Translations under genes and position numbers: made by a program
Assembly: GCA_944323985.1 (NCBI GenBank)
Contig: CALUUP010000002.1
Span: 62,001 to 126,000 of the forward strand
Reading direction: 5' to 3'
Origin: Candidatus Gastranaerophilales bacterium
Lineage (GTDB): Bacteria; Cyanobacteriota; Vampirovibrionia; Gastranaerophilales; Gastranaerophilaceae
DNA: 64,000 nucleotides
The notes under the pieces: model-generated
The model's database searches: none
Seen by the model: only the letters and a program-made list of their open reading frames with translations
What the model was told of the DNA's origin: nothing
Shown here: in pieces, positions 27,112 through 36,419 of the stretch
Layout of the letters: each line of letters opens with the position of its first letter
Numbering within the stretch: the first letter of the stretch is position 1

Positions 27112-27990
27112 TTATATTGAATCAAGAGTAAAAATTAATTCAGCTTTTTCTGCCTTCGTAAGTTCTACTAAAGGTCTTCTTACATAATCTTCTATGATTC
27201 CTCTATAAGCTAAAGCAGCTTTTACAGGAACAGGATTTGGTGCCATAAACAATTTTTTAAAAATCGGATATAACTTTTGATGCATATTTTTTGCAGTCAT
27301 AAAATCTCCGGTTTTAAAATTTCTAATCATAGATTTAATTTCTTTACCAAATAAATGAGATGCAACAGAAATTACACCATGAGCTCCAACTGATAACATT
27401 GGAAGAGTTAAACTATCATCGCCTGAATATATTGTAAAATCTTTTGGACAACTTAATTTTAATTCTGTAATTATATCCATATCTCCAAAACTTTGCTTCA
27501 AAGCCACTATATTTTCATATTTTCTGGCTAAAGTCTTAACAGTTTCCACAGACATATTAACACCTGTTCTGGAAGGAATATTATATAAAATTATAGGTAA
27601 ATCTACTGCTTCTGCTACCGCTGAAAAGTGTTCAATCATACCGGCTTGTGAAGGTTTATTATAATAAGGTACTACAGATAAAATCGCATCAGCGCCTTCT
27701 TTTTGAGCCAATTTTGCCATCATCACTGCAGTTTCAGTTGAATTTGAACCCGTTCCCATAATAACTTTACCTTGATTATTAACAGCTCTTTTTACGCTAC
27801 TTAAAATTTCAATTTCTTCTTCGTGCGTAAGAGTTGGAGATTCACCAGTTGTACCTGTAACTAATACAGCATCAGAACCTGTATTTACAAGTTGATATGC
27901 AAGTGCTTCTACTTTTTCATAATCTATTTCACGTTTTTCATTAAATGGGGTTACCATTGCTGTTATTACTTCACCTGCATCGTATCTCAT
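27112..27990 (-). CDS. dapA: 4-hydroxy-tetrahydrodipicolinate synthase
   Basis: A 292-residue class I aldolase-type DapA. It condenses pyruvate with aspartate semialdehyde at the start of the lysine and diaminopimelate branch. It has the GTTGESPTL loop, tyrosine Y136 in ILYNIPSRTGV and Schiff-base lysine K165 in VALKQSFGD. I start at the inner ATG because GGAG lies 7 nt before it; an upstream ATG seven codons earlier has no ribosome site. The family also includes N-acetylneuraminate lyase, but the conserved residues and the hom/thrC operon favour DapA. Confidence 0.94.
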   Translation of the reverse strand: MRYDAGEVITAMVTPFNEKREIDYEKVEALAYQLVNTGSDAVLVTGTTGESPTLTHEEEIEILSSVKRAVNNQGKVIMGTGSNSTETAVMMAKLAQKEGADAILSVVPYYNKPSQAGMIEHFSAVAEAVDLPIILYNIPSRTGVNMSVETVKTLARKYENIVALKQSFGDMDIITELKLSCPKDFTIYSGDDSLTLPMLSVGAHGVISVASHLFGKEIKSMIRNFKTGDFMTAKNMHQKLYPIFKKLFMAPNPVPVKAALAYRGIIEDYVRRPLVELTKAEKAELIFTLDSI

Positions 27991-28020
27991 AATATAACTC
28001 CTTTTTCCCATCTTATTATA

Positions 28021-28884
28021 CTACATAATTTCTTTAAATTCATGAATTTCTATCGTCTTTTCACCACTTTGAAAAATTCCTACCTGTGATGTTTGATATT
28101 TATGAAATTTATTATATTTATATCTAAAAGAAGTTTCTGCCAACATTATAATTTTACCGTAATAATCTAATGACATTAATTTATCAATATTAGGATATAT
28201 TTGATTTGGTTGAGAATGAGCTTGTATAACTATTGCATATTCTATTGGTGCAGTTGATTTAAGAACCTTAAATAAAATATCCAATACAAAATCTATTTTA
28301 TTAAAATCATTAAATTCATACAAAAAACCGCCATTATGTTCTTTAGGAACAATAGATAATTTTTCTATTATAAATTTATTCATTAATATATTTTGTTCAT
28401 TCAAATCTATATTCAATTCTTGATGCTTAAATTTTTTCTTTACTTGGGTCTTTATTGCAACTGAATATTTCTTTATTTGCATTTCTTCTTTTATAACATT
28501 GTGCTGTAATGTGCTATTAAAATTTTTTTCTTCAACTTTTTTATATAATGTATAGGCATTTGCAAAAATATCTTCAATCATTGAAGTCAAATAAATTAAA
28601 CCATTCATAATATAATAAAAAACTACAAAAATAATTAAAGCAATACCATATTTATATTCAAACAAAGCACCCCAAAGATCCATTGAACCTTTATTAATTG
28701 ATTCTGAAAACCCCAAAATGCTATTTAGAAACGGTCTAATAAAATTTAACCACGTCCAATTTGTTCCTAACAGATGTTCAACCCATTCAAATAAAAGCAT
28801 TAATATTGAAAAAACTACAAAAATTTTACATAAATAAAACAAATTTCTTAACAAATTAAAACTTCCAGAAATGAATTTTTTCAT
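28021..28884 (-). CDS. Membrane protein of unknown function in the amino-acid/CoA operon
   Basis: A 287-residue protein that I do not recognise. Two hydrophobic regions (about 10-35 and 78-102) anchor it in the membrane. A basic coiled stretch follows (KKYSVAIKTQVKKKFKH), then a C-terminal soluble domain. The tail KIIMLAETSFRYK...TIEIHEFKEI faintly recalls the end of class III nucleotide-cyclase domains (ILISE.TY...K....IEVYE), but no metal-binding aspartates are visible. It begins right after the panC stop (0 nt), so it is firmly inside the operon. A housekeeping partner role is more likely than acquired DNA. Confidence 0.6.
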   Translation of the reverse strand: MKKFISGSFNLLRNLFYLCKIFVVFSILMLLFEWVEHLLGTNWTWLNFIRPFLNSILGFSESINKGSMDLWGALFEYKYGIALIIFVVFYYIMNGLIYLTSMIEDIFANAYTLYKKVEEKNFNSTLQHNVIKEEMQIKKYSVAIKTQVKKKFKHQELNIDLNEQNILMNKFIIEKLSIVPKEHNGGFLYEFNDFNKIDFVLDILFKVLKSTAPIEYAIVIQAHSQPNQIYPNIDKLMSLDYYGKIIMLAETSFRYKYNKFHKYQTSQVGIFQSGEKTIEIHEFKEIM

Positions 28885-29739
28885 CTAAAATTCTCCCAAA
28901 TAAATATTATCAATCAACCTAACATTTTCAACTCTACAAGCTATAAGAGCAATAGAATTTTCATTTGCATTTTTATTTTCTTCCAAAGTATTTCTATCTA
29001 AAATTTCTAAATATTCCAATTCGTGTTTATCTGTTAAATAACTATAAGCAGTTTCTTTTAAAGCCTCAATATCTGTAATTCCTTTTTTATAACAAGCTTT
29101 AATATTGTTTAAAATTTGACTAAGCACAAGTGCATCTTTTTTTCCATTTTCACTTAAATACTTATTTCTTGAACTCAAAGCTAAACCGGATTCTTCCCTT
29201 ACGATAGGACATTGAATGATTTCAACAGGAATATTTAAATCTTTAACCATTTTTTTGATGATAATAACTTGTTGGGCATCTTTTTGTCCAAAGAATGCAC
29301 AGTTAGGCTGAACTATATTAAATAATTTTAAAACAACCGTACAAACACCATCGAAATGACCTACTCTTGATTTACCACACAATTTATTTACATAAAAAAA
29401 TGGAGGACAAACATAAGTTAAATTATCATTAGAAAGCCTAATATTTTCTCCATACATTTCACTTGGAGATGGAGCAAAAACTAAATCAACACCTTCTTTA
29501 TTGCATAACTCCATATCATTTTCTAATGTACGCGGGTATTTATCATAATCTTCAGAAGGACCGAACTGAATTGGATTAACAAAAACTGAAACAACAACTT
29601 TATCACAAGTTTCTTTCGCTTTCTTTATTAAGCTTAAATGCCCTTCATGCAAAGCTCCCATTGTAGGAACAAGTCCGACTTTTAAACCATTCCATTCTTT
29701 TATTGTATCTTTTACTTCATTAATTTTATGTACTAACAT
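28885..29739 (-). CDS. panC: Pantothenate synthetase
   Basis: A 284-residue PanC that joins pantoate and beta-alanine with ATP to give pantothenate. The nucleotidyl-transferase motif PTMGALHEGHLSLI (HEGH) and VSVFVNPIQFGPSEDYDKYPR are present. GQKDAQQ and the ALSSRNKYLS (KMSKS-like) loop complete the active site. Its start codon overlaps the panB stop by one base. PanD, which supplies beta-alanine, is not in the window. Together with coaD this gives part of the coenzyme A pathway. Confidence 0.97.
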   Translation of the reverse strand: MLVHKINEVKDTIKEWNGLKVGLVPTMGALHEGHLSLIKKAKETCDKVVVSVFVNPIQFGPSEDYDKYPRTLENDMELCNKEGVDLVFAPSPSEMYGENIRLSNDNLTYVCPPFFYVNKLCGKSRVGHFDGVCTVVLKLFNIVQPNCAFFGQKDAQQVIIIKKMVKDLNIPVEIIQCPIVREESGLALSSRNKYLSENGKKDALVLSQILNNIKACYKKGITDIEALKETAYSYLTDKHELEYLEILDRNTLEENKNANENSIALIACRVENVRLIDNIYLGEF

Positions 29740-30569
29740 TATTCTACCCCTAATTTCATTTTTTCTTCTAAAACAAGTTCGAAAGATTCTTTGTCTGAAG
29801 GAAAAATAACTTCTTTAACTTCTTTTTTATATTCTTGTAATGCATTAAAAATTATTTCGTTTAAATTTGCATATTTTTTTACAAATTTAGGAACAAAATC
29901 AGTAAATTTACCTAAAATATCATCAGTAACAACGATTTGTCCTGAACAATCTTTACCTGCTCCAATTCCTATTGTTGGAATCTCAAGATTTTCTGTGATA
30001 TATTTAGCCGCTTCTGTTGGCATAAGTTCTAACACAATTGCAAAGCATCCTGCTTCTTGAAGTTTCTTTGCACTTTCTAAAATTGTATCAATTTGATTAA
30101 TTGTTTTACCTTGAATTTTATGCCCACCTATAGTATTCATTAATTGCGGGGTAAAGCCCAAATGACCTAAAACAGGAATTCCTGATTCTACGCTTCTTTT
30201 AATTAAGGCAATAATATGTTCATTACAGCCTTCCATTTTAACAGCAGAAGCTCCGGCTTTAATCATTTTAGAAGCATTTTCTAAACCTTGCTCGATAGAA
30301 AGATTATAGCTCATAAATGGCATATCACCGATGATAAATGAGTTTTTAGCACCTCTTGCTACAGCTTTTACAAAAACTAACATTTCATCAATTGTAATAT
30401 TATAAGTATTTTCATACCCTAAAGCGACCATAGCCAAAGAGTCTCCAACTAATATCCCATCAATATCAATTTTATCTAAAATTTGTGCAGTAGAATAATC
30501 ATATGCCGTAAGCATGGCAATTTTTTCGTGATTATCTTTTAATTTTTGAAAATGACTAATTGTTTTCAT
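29739..30569 (-). CDS. panB: 3-methyl-2-oxobutanoate hydroxymethyltransferase
   Basis: A 276-residue PanB that adds a hydroxymethyl group from 5,10-methylene-tetrahydrofolate to ketoisovalerate, the first step to pantothenate. Typical blocks are MLTAYDYSTAQILDK, VGDSLAMVALGYENT, GDMPFMSY, AVKMEG and LGHLGFTPQ. The magnesium-binding aspartates of the GDS and GDMP loops are intact. It lies one base after yvcK and overlaps panC by one base, so the three are tightly coupled. Confidence 0.97.
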   Translation of the reverse strand: MKTISHFQKLKDNHEKIAMLTAYDYSTAQILDKIDIDGILVGDSLAMVALGYENTYNITIDEMLVFVKAVARGAKNSFIIGDMPFMSYNLSIEQGLENASKMIKAGASAVKMEGCNEHIIALIKRSVESGIPVLGHLGFTPQLMNTIGGHKIQGKTINQIDTILESAKKLQEAGCFAIVLELMPTEAAKYITENLEIPTIGIGAGKDCSGQIVVTDDILGKFTDFVPKFVKKYANLNEIIFNALQEYKKEVKEVIFPSDKESFELVLEEKMKLGVE

Positions 30570-30570
30570 A

Positions 30571-31881
30571 TTATTTTTTTGTTGTTCTTCTATACCAATA
30601 ATAAACAGCTCTTGCTACTCTTTGAGAGCAATGTCTTACAAGACCTTCTTTACTTTCTTGAATTAATTTTTGAGATACAACTTCAATACCTATTGGAGCA
30701 ATATTTTCCATATCTAATCTTACAGGTATTGAACCATTTTTTGCATACCCATCTGAAATATTATCAGGTAACAAATTATTTACTAAAACTGCATCAATAA
30801 TTTTCTTACCGTTTGCATGAGAAATTAAAGCATTAACATGACTTGCTACAGAATAATCATCTGTTTCTCCAGGTTGAGTCATAACATTACATACATAAAT
30901 CTTCTTTGCGTGAGATTTTTCAATCGCCTCAACAATTCCTTCCACAAGTAAATTAGGAATAACACTTGTATACAAGCTTCCAGGCCCTAAAATTATTAAA
31001 TCCGCATCTTTAATTGCAGTAATTGCCTCAGGAAGAGCATGACAAATTTCAGGTTCAGTAAATAATTTTTTGATTTTCCCGTGTTGTTCAGGAATATTAG
31101 ATTCACCTTTAACAACTCTTCCATCTTCGAAAATTGCAGCTAATTTCATATCATCTAATGTTGCAGGTAGAACTACACCTCTTATATTTAATACATTAGA
31201 TGATTCTTTTACTGCTCTTACCATATCACCTGTAATTGAACAAAGTGCTGTTAAGAATAAATTCCCAAAACTATGACCTTCTAAGCCTTCACCATATTTA
31301 AAACGATATTGAAAAAGTTTTGTAATCAAATCTTCATCATCAGCTAACGCAGCAATACAGTTTCTGATATCTCCTGGAGGAAGGATTCCCATTTCTTCTC
31401 TTAATCTTCCTGAACTTCCGCCATCATCGCCTACGGTTACAATTGCGGTGATATTATTGGTATATTTTTTTATACCTCTTAATAGCATTGAAAGTCCGGT
31501 ACCACCACCTATTGCAACGATTTTTGCACCTTTATTTAGTTTTCTTCTGCGATATAGTTTTTCTAAAATAGAATTATTTCCTTTTTTAGAATCCATATCC
31601 ATGATTGATAAAGTTGTTTTTTGCCAACCTTTAAAGAATATTACTGAACCAATCAAAATAAATAATGCAGCTAAAAAGTTTGATGGTAAAATTAATGCTG
31701 CTTTTCTTATTAATTCTAATGTCAAATATATTGGTCTAACATTTGCAAGAACCATAAATCCTAACACTATCATAATTGAGCCGATAAAAATTAAAAGAAA
31801 CCAACGTTTCACTTCTAATCCTGGGATTAACCAACCCATATCTTTTGTTACTTTTACATTATTTTTTAACTTAAAAAACAT
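30571..31881 (-). CDS. yvcK: YvcK-type (CofD-like) protein with N-terminal membrane anchor
   Basis: A 436-residue protein. The C-terminal ~320 residues are the CofD/YvcK fold, with IVAIGGGTGLSMLLRGIKKYT, TVGDDGGSSGRLREEMGILPPGDIRNC and LGPGSLYTSVIPNLLV. YvcK proteins bind UDP-sugars and affect carbon flux and cell-wall shape in Bacillus. This one has two added transmembrane helices (27-47 and 64-84), a form known from cyanobacteria. It is the fifth gene of the operon, 3 nt after pxpA and 1 nt before panB. The enzymatic role, if any, is unsettled. Confidence 0.88.
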   Translation of the reverse strand: MFFKLKNNVKVTKDMGWLIPGLEVKRWFLLIFIGSIMIVLGFMVLANVRPIYLTLELIRKAALILPSNFLAALFILIGSVIFFKGWQKTTLSIMDMDSKKGNNSILEKLYRRRKLNKGAKIVAIGGGTGLSMLLRGIKKYTNNITAIVTVGDDGGSSGRLREEMGILPPGDIRNCIAALADDEDLITKLFQYRFKYGEGLEGHSFGNLFLTALCSITGDMVRAVKESSNVLNIRGVVLPATLDDMKLAAIFEDGRVVKGESNIPEQHGKIKKLFTEPEICHALPEAITAIKDADLIILGPGSLYTSVIPNLLVEGIVEAIEKSHAKKIYVCNVMTQPGETDDYSVASHVNALISHANGKKIIDAVLVNNLLPDNISDGYAKNGSIPVRLDMENIAPIGIEVVSQKLIQESKEGLVRHCSQRVARAVYYWYRRTTKK

Positions 31882-31884
31882 AAT

Positions 31885-32685
31885 CTAATCCACCCATCCG
31901 GAAGCTTTTGCATTAATATAATTTACTGGCGCAGGAGTTATTAAATTCCTTGCTTGTTGTATTAACTCTAAAGAGTTTTTGTATTTATTAGAAAAATGTA
32001 TAGTATCAACTTCAACAAAATTAATTCCGCCTAAATTATTTCTAATTTGGGAAGTATGTAATAAATGTTGAAGTCTTTTAATAATTTCATAATTATTTGT
32101 ATTATCTGGAATTGAATAATCAATAGATAAATCTTCTCTATAAGTTTTTTCTAAACTGATTTCTTGAGCAACTTGAATGTTAACGTAATCTCCGACTTTT
32201 TGAGTAATGTCGCCAGCTGGAGCATAATAAACAAGCCAATCAGAGCATTTTTTTATAGCTTTTGCAATCACAGTAGAGAATGTAAAATCTTCACCTGCCA
32301 TTTTATACATAGCACCGTGTGGTCTAACATGTTCTATACTAAGTCCAAAAGCTTTTGCAAAAGATATTATCGCACCTACTTGATATATTACCAGAGCTTC
32401 CAGTTCATCATCTTTTAATTCAACAGGGCGATAACCGAAACCCTGAATATCATTAAAACCAATATGAGCACCAATTGCGACATTTTTTTCTTTAGCTTTA
32501 AGCATTGCTTCTTTAATGCTCATCGGATCTCCTGCGTGAAATCCGCAAGATATATTTACAGAACTTACATAATCTAAAAGTTGATATTCTTGACTATTTT
32601 TATATATCCCGTAAGCTTGAGCTAAATCGCAGTTAAAATCGATATTTTTTATTGATTTTCTCTCTATTGTATCCTGCATATTCAA
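31885..32685 (-). CDS. pxpA: LamB/YcsF-family protein, likely 5-oxoprolinase subunit A
   Basis: A 266-residue member of the LamB/YcsF family. FNCDLAQAYG, SVNISCGFHAGDP, GAHIGFNDIQGFGYR and IEHVRPHGAMYKM match the family's metal-pocket motifs. In the PxpABC complex subunit A opens 5-oxoproline at the expense of ATP, recycling a toxic by-product of glutamate. The usual partners pxpB and pxpC (KipI/KipA-like) are not adjacent. GAHIGF replaces the more common GAHPGY or GAHPSY, and the N-terminus has about 14 extra residues. The flanking proB (glutamate kinase) fits glutamate metabolism. Confidence 0.85.
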   Translation of the reverse strand: MNMQDTIERKSIKNIDFNCDLAQAYGIYKNSQEYQLLDYVSSVNISCGFHAGDPMSIKEAMLKAKEKNVAIGAHIGFNDIQGFGYRPVELKDDELEALVIYQVGAIISFAKAFGLSIEHVRPHGAMYKMAGEDFTFSTVIAKAIKKCSDWLVYYAPAGDITQKVGDYVNIQVAQEISLEKTYREDLSIDYSIPDNTNNYEIIKRLQHLLHTSQIRNNLGGINFVEVDTIHFSNKYKNSLELIQQARNLITPAPVNYINAKASGWVD

Positions 32686-32715
32686 ATTCCCCTATAAATT
32701 ATACATCTAAAAAAA

Positions 32716-33861
32716 TTATAATAAACCGGTAATATTATCTCTTGTTATTACTGCATCATAATTTTTATAACCTAAAATCGCTTCAATGTTATCAGAATGA
32801 GCTCCAACTATTTTTCTGCATTCTTCAGAACTATAGTTTACCATTCCTCTAGCAATTTCTACATTATTTTCGTCACAAATTGAAACAACTTCTCCTTGTT
32901 TGAAATCATTTATTACATTTAAAATCCCAATCGGTAAAAGACTTGAATATTGTTCTAAAATAGCTTTTTTAGCACCCTGATTAACGATTAATTGTCCTCT
33001 AATATTTGTTGCATAACCAATCCAACGTTTTTTATCAGAAAGATTTTCGCTTGTAGGTAAAAACATTGTTCCAATATCTTCTTTATCAAAGATTTTACTT
33101 ATTACGTAAGGTATTTTTCCATTAGCAATGAGAACTTTACCGCCAAATCGTGTAACTAATTTAGCAGCTTCAAGTTTTGTTCTCATACCACCACGACCGC
33201 CTTCTGATGCGTCGGTACCTAATGCCATAATATCATCAGTAACTCCATCTACCTCTTTAATTAATTCAGCATTTGGATCTTCTTTTGGATTAGCAGTATA
33301 AAGTCCGTTTATATCAGAAAGAAGTATTAATAAATCTGCATCCAACTCGCTTGCTACAAGAGCTGATAATTTATCATTATCAGAAAAACAAGTTTTCATA
33401 CCAGATAAAACAGCATTCATTTTAATTGTTGAAACCGTATCATTTTGGTTAATAATTGGAACAACACCAAATTCAAGTATTTTGTTTAAAGTTGTTCTAA
33501 GACTCAAATATCTGTGTCTAAGAGAAAAATCATCTTCTGTTAAAAGAATTTGAGCGATTGGAATATCGTAAATCCCGAACCCGTTTTCATAAAAAGACAT
33601 CAAACGACTTTGACCAATTGCAGCACAAGCTTGTTTGACTCCGTCTTCAGCAGTAGAATCAAGATTTAATTTTTTCTTTCCTAATCCTACTGCACCACTT
33701 GTTACAAGAATAACCTCTTTTCCTTGTTTAACAAGTTTTGCCATATCTTCAATGAAAGAATAAATTCTTGAAATTGCAACTTCTCCGTCTTCGTTTCTTA
33801 AAACATTTGTTCCGAGTTTTATTACAATTCTCTTAGCATTAGCAAATTCTTCTCTTTCCAT
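32716..33861 (-). CDS. proB: Glutamate 5-kinase with PUA domain
   Basis: The 381-residue ProB phosphorylates glutamate in the first step of proline synthesis. The amino-acid kinase domain opens with KRIVIKLGTNVL; it has VTSGAVGLGKKKL, FSDNDKLSALVA and the phosphate loop TDASEGGRGGMRTKLEAA. The PUA domain fills the last ~90 residues (RGQLIVNQGAKKAIL onward). Length is slightly above the E. coli enzyme (367). proA is not adjacent. It follows thrC by 3 nt and leads pxpA by 30 nt. Confidence 0.96.
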   Translation of the reverse strand: MEREEFANAKRIVIKLGTNVLRNEDGEVAISRIYSFIEDMAKLVKQGKEVILVTSGAVGLGKKKLNLDSTAEDGVKQACAAIGQSRLMSFYENGFGIYDIPIAQILLTEDDFSLRHRYLSLRTTLNKILEFGVVPIINQNDTVSTIKMNAVLSGMKTCFSDNDKLSALVASELDADLLILLSDINGLYTANPKEDPNAELIKEVDGVTDDIMALGTDASEGGRGGMRTKLEAAKLVTRFGGKVLIANGKIPYVISKIFDKEDIGTMFLPTSENLSDKKRWIGYATNIRGQLIVNQGAKKAILEQYSSLLPIGILNVINDFKQGEVVSICDENNVEIARGMVNYSSEECRKIVGAHSDNIEAILGYKNYDAVITRDNITGLL

Positions 33862-33864
33862 AAA

Positions 33865-34923
33865 TTACATTCCCATTGCTTTTAATACGTCTTTTATTTC
33901 AGAAGATGTCTTTTTAACATCAGAATTTGAATATTTAATCGCATTATCAGGGTCTTTTAAACCGTTTCCTGTTAAAATACAAACGATATCAGAACCTTCT
34001 TTAACAAGACCTTGAAAATGTGCTTGAATTAGACCTGCAACAGATGCTGCACTAGCTGGTTCACATAAAATGCCTTCTGTAGATGCTAACATTTTATATG
34101 CTTCTACGATTTTTTCGTCACAAACGCAACCGATTTTTCCGCAACTTTCATCTCTAGCTGCTTCTGCTTGTTTCCAACTTGCTGGGTTTCCGATTCTTAT
34201 TGCCGTTGCTAAAGTTTCAGGTTTTAAGATTCTTTCACCTCTTACTATTGCTGCAGAACCTTCTGCTTCGTAGCCCATCATTTTTGGTAATGCTTTAATA
34301 ATTCCTTCTGAATGATATTCTTTATAACCTTTCCAATATGCTGTTATGTTTCCAGCGTTTCCTACAGGTATAAAATGATATTCAGGAGCTTTGCCTAACG
34401 CATCACAAATTTCAAATGCACCTGTTTTTTGTCCTTCTATTCTATATGGGTTAACTGAATTTACTAAAGTAATAGGATGTGTTGCAGAAATCTCTCTTAC
34501 GCAATCAAGTGCTTGGTCAAAATTTCCTTGAATAGCAATAATTTCTGCACCATACATCATTGCTTGAGATAATTTTCCTAAAGCAATATATCCATCAGGA
34601 ATTAATACAAATGTTTTAATTCCTGCCTTTGCACCATATGCAGCTGCTGAAGCTGAAGTATTACCTGTTGAAGCACATATAATAGCGTTTGCTCCTGCTT
34701 CTTTTGCTTTGGTAACAGCCATTGTCATTCCACGATCTTTAAAGCTTCCGGTTGGATTGCAACCCTCAAATTTTAGATAAATATTAGCTTCAAGACCAAT
34801 TTTTTTAGCTAAGTTATCAGCTTTTATTAAAGGAGTATTTCCTTCATTTAAAGTCACTATAGGAGTTGACTCTGTTACCGGTAAATATTTACGATATCTA
34901 TTAATTAAGCCTTGGTAATACAT
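33865..34923 (-). CDS. thrC: Threonine synthase
   Basis: A 352-residue pyridoxal-phosphate enzyme that turns phosphohomoserine into threonine. The cofactor lysine is K62 in [27 protein letters not shown] and the C-terminal glycine-rich [10 protein letters not shown] phosphate loop are typical. The start at [10 protein letters not shown] is chosen because GAGGA lies just before it; a longer reading overlapping hom would add 32 unrelated residues. It follows hom by 14 nt. thrB is not next to it. Confidence 0.96.
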   Translation of the reverse strand: MYYQGLINRYRKYLPVTESTPIVTLNEGNTPLIKADNLAKKIGLEANIYLKFEGCNPTGSFKDRGMTMAVTKAKEAGANAIICASTGNTSASAAAYGAKAGIKTFVLIPDGYIALGKLSQAMMYGAEIIAIQGNFDQALDCVREISATHPITLVNSVNPYRIEGQKTGAFEICDALGKAPEYHFIPVGNAGNITAYWKGYKEYHSEGIIKALPKMMGYEAEGSAAIVRGERILKPETLATAIRIGNPASWKQAEAARDESCGKIGCVCDEKIVEAYKMLASTEGILCEPASAASVAGLIQAHFQGLVKEGSDIVCILTGNGLKDPDNAIKYSNSDVKKTSSEIKDVLKAMGM

Positions 34924-34937
34924 ATTTTCCTCTTTTC

Positions 34938-36194
34938 TTATTCCGCTACTCTTATTAAACTGTTTACTGTGCAATCTTTTAATTCTTCTACAACTTCTTT
35001 TATAAGTTTTTCCTGACAAGATTCTGTAATAACAATGATATCTGCGTTATTATCGCCTGATACTTCTTTTTGCATTATACTTGAAAGGCTTATATTTTTA
35101 CTAGCACAAATTGTTCCAATTTTTGCAATAATACCTATCGCATTTGGAGCTGTTATTGAAATATAGTATTTATTAAAAGTATCATCTATTTTAACAGGAT
35201 TTGCAGCTTCAGTATGATTACATCTCATCATCGGCAACATATAATCAGTTTTTTCAAATTCTGAAGCTATTGCTAAAATATCTCCTACAACAGAACTTGC
35301 GGTTGGAAATTCTCCGGCTCCCGGCCCTGATAAAACTATGTCACCAATCGGATGTCCTTTTATCTTTACAGCATTAGTTACATAATCTATATGAGCAAGC
35401 ATATTATTTTTAGAAACCAACATTGGATGAACTCTTACATCTGCATTATTGTTTTCATCTATAGTTGCACTTGCTATTAATTTTATTTTATAACCCAATT
35501 CATTCGCATTTTTCATATCTTCTCTGCGAATTTTTGTTATACCTTCTCTATATACGTTTTCCAATTTTACTCTTTTTTTGAATGCTATAGTTGCAAGAGT
35601 TGTTATTTTATATGCAGCATCAAATCCTTCAACGTCGCCTGTTGGATCAGTTTCTGCATAACCAAGTTCTTGTGCTTTTTTTAATACTTCATCATAAGAT
35701 GAACCGTTAACATCCATATTTGTTAAAATATAATTTGTTGTTCCGTTTAATATTGCTTGAATTTTATTAATTTTATTTCCTGCAAGAATTGTTTTTACAG
35801 GCATGATAATTGGTATACCGCCAGCAATTGCTGCTTCATATAAAACGACACGATTGTATTTTTCTGCTAAATTGAATAATTCTTCACCTTTTTTAGCTAA
35901 TAATTCTTTATTAGCAGTAACTATATGTTTACCGTTTTTAATAGCTGTTTCTAAATAGTCCCAAGTTGGATTTACACCACCAATAAGTTCTACAACAACA
36001 TCGATAGAAGGATCATTTACTATTTCGTATGGATTATCAGTCATCATCGTTGTTGGAACATTTACTGAACGAGGTTTGTTAATATTTTTTACTGCAATTT
36101 TTACAATTTCTACACTATCGATATCTTGTAATGTTTTATAAACACCAGTACCTACTGTTCCAAGACCGATTAAACCAATTTTTAATTTTGCCAT
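34938..36194 (-). CDS. hom: Homoserine dehydrogenase with ACT domain
   Basis: A 418-residue homoserine dehydrogenase that reduces aspartate semialdehyde to homoserine. The Rossmann motif [14 protein letters not shown] is at the N-terminus; [11 protein letters not shown] and [19 protein letters not shown] carry the catalytic-domain signatures. An ACT regulatory domain at about 345-418 ([20 protein letters not shown]) suggests threonine feedback. It is first in the 11-gene leftward unit. AAGGAGAAG precedes the ATG, with an extended -10 (TGTTATAAT) about 30 nt upstream. Confidence 0.97.
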   Translation of the reverse strand: MAKLKIGLIGLGTVGTGVYKTLQDIDSVEIVKIAVKNINKPRSVNVPTTMMTDNPYEIVNDPSIDVVVELIGGVNPTWDYLETAIKNGKHIVTANKELLAKKGEELFNLAEKYNRVVLYEAAIAGGIPIIMPVKTILAGNKINKIQAILNGTTNYILTNMDVNGSSYDEVLKKAQELGYAETDPTGDVEGFDAAYKITTLATIAFKKRVKLENVYREGITKIRREDMKNANELGYKIKLIASATIDENNNADVRVHPMLVSKNNMLAHIDYVTNAVKIKGHPIGDIVLSGPGAGEFPTASSVVGDILAIASEFEKTDYMLPMMRCNHTEAANPVKIDDTFNKYYISITAPNAIGIIAKIGTICASKNISLSSIMQKEVSGDNNADIIVITESCQEKLIKEVVEELKDCTVNSLIRVAE

Positions 36195-36217
36195 ACACTT
36201 CTCCTTAAATAAAATTT

Positions 36218-36248
36218 ATTATAACACGGAGATAAATTATTTGTTCAA
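36218..36248 (-). promoter_or_regulatory. Promoter of the hom-secF operon
   Basis: On the minus strand TTGAAC (36243-36248), a 19-bp spacer and TGT-TATAAT (-10 at 36218-36223). The predicted start leaves a leader of about 17 nt with AAGGAGAAG. The heptad-repeat array begins directly upstream of the -35. Confidence 0.55.
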
Positions 36249-36249
36249 T

Positions 36250-36360
36250 TAGTAAATAGTGAGTAGTGAATAGTGAATAGTGAATAGAAATTTATTATTA
36301 ACTCCTTCTAAACTCCTCAACTTATAAACTTATAAACTGGTGACTATTCACTAGTCACTA
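36250..36360. repeat. Heptanucleotide tandem repeats forming a large inverted repeat
   Basis: Five 7-nt units fill 36250-36284: TAGTAAA, TAGTGAG, then TAGTGAA three times. The opposite orientation returns at 36344-36360 (CTATTCACTAGTCACTA); its CTATTCACTA is the exact reverse complement of TAGTGAATAG in the left array. Between them is a direct repeat, ACTTATAA twice (36320-36335). The stretch lies between the hom promoter and the sulP promoter and has no coding potential. It resembles the short tandemly repeated (STRR) heptamers described in cyanobacteria. A related array lies at 53589-53623. Confidence 0.85.
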
Positions 36361-36382
36361 AGCAGTATTAACAACACAATCC

Positions 36383-36413
36383 TTGCTTTCTTCTTAACTT
36401 TTTATGTTAAGAT
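36383..36413 (+). promoter_or_regulatory. Promoter of the SulP permease gene, probably leaderless
   Basis: TTGCTT (36383-36388), a 19-bp spacer and TGT-TAAGAT (-10 at 36408-36413) within TATGTTAAGAT. The -10 ends 6 nt before the ATG with no ribosome site. Confidence 0.5.
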
Positions 36414-36419
36414 TAATTT

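Noticed and set aside
36250-36360. Heptad array considered as a CRISPR remnant
   Set aside because: Units are 7 nt with no spacers, and no cas gene is present; it fits tandem heptamers.
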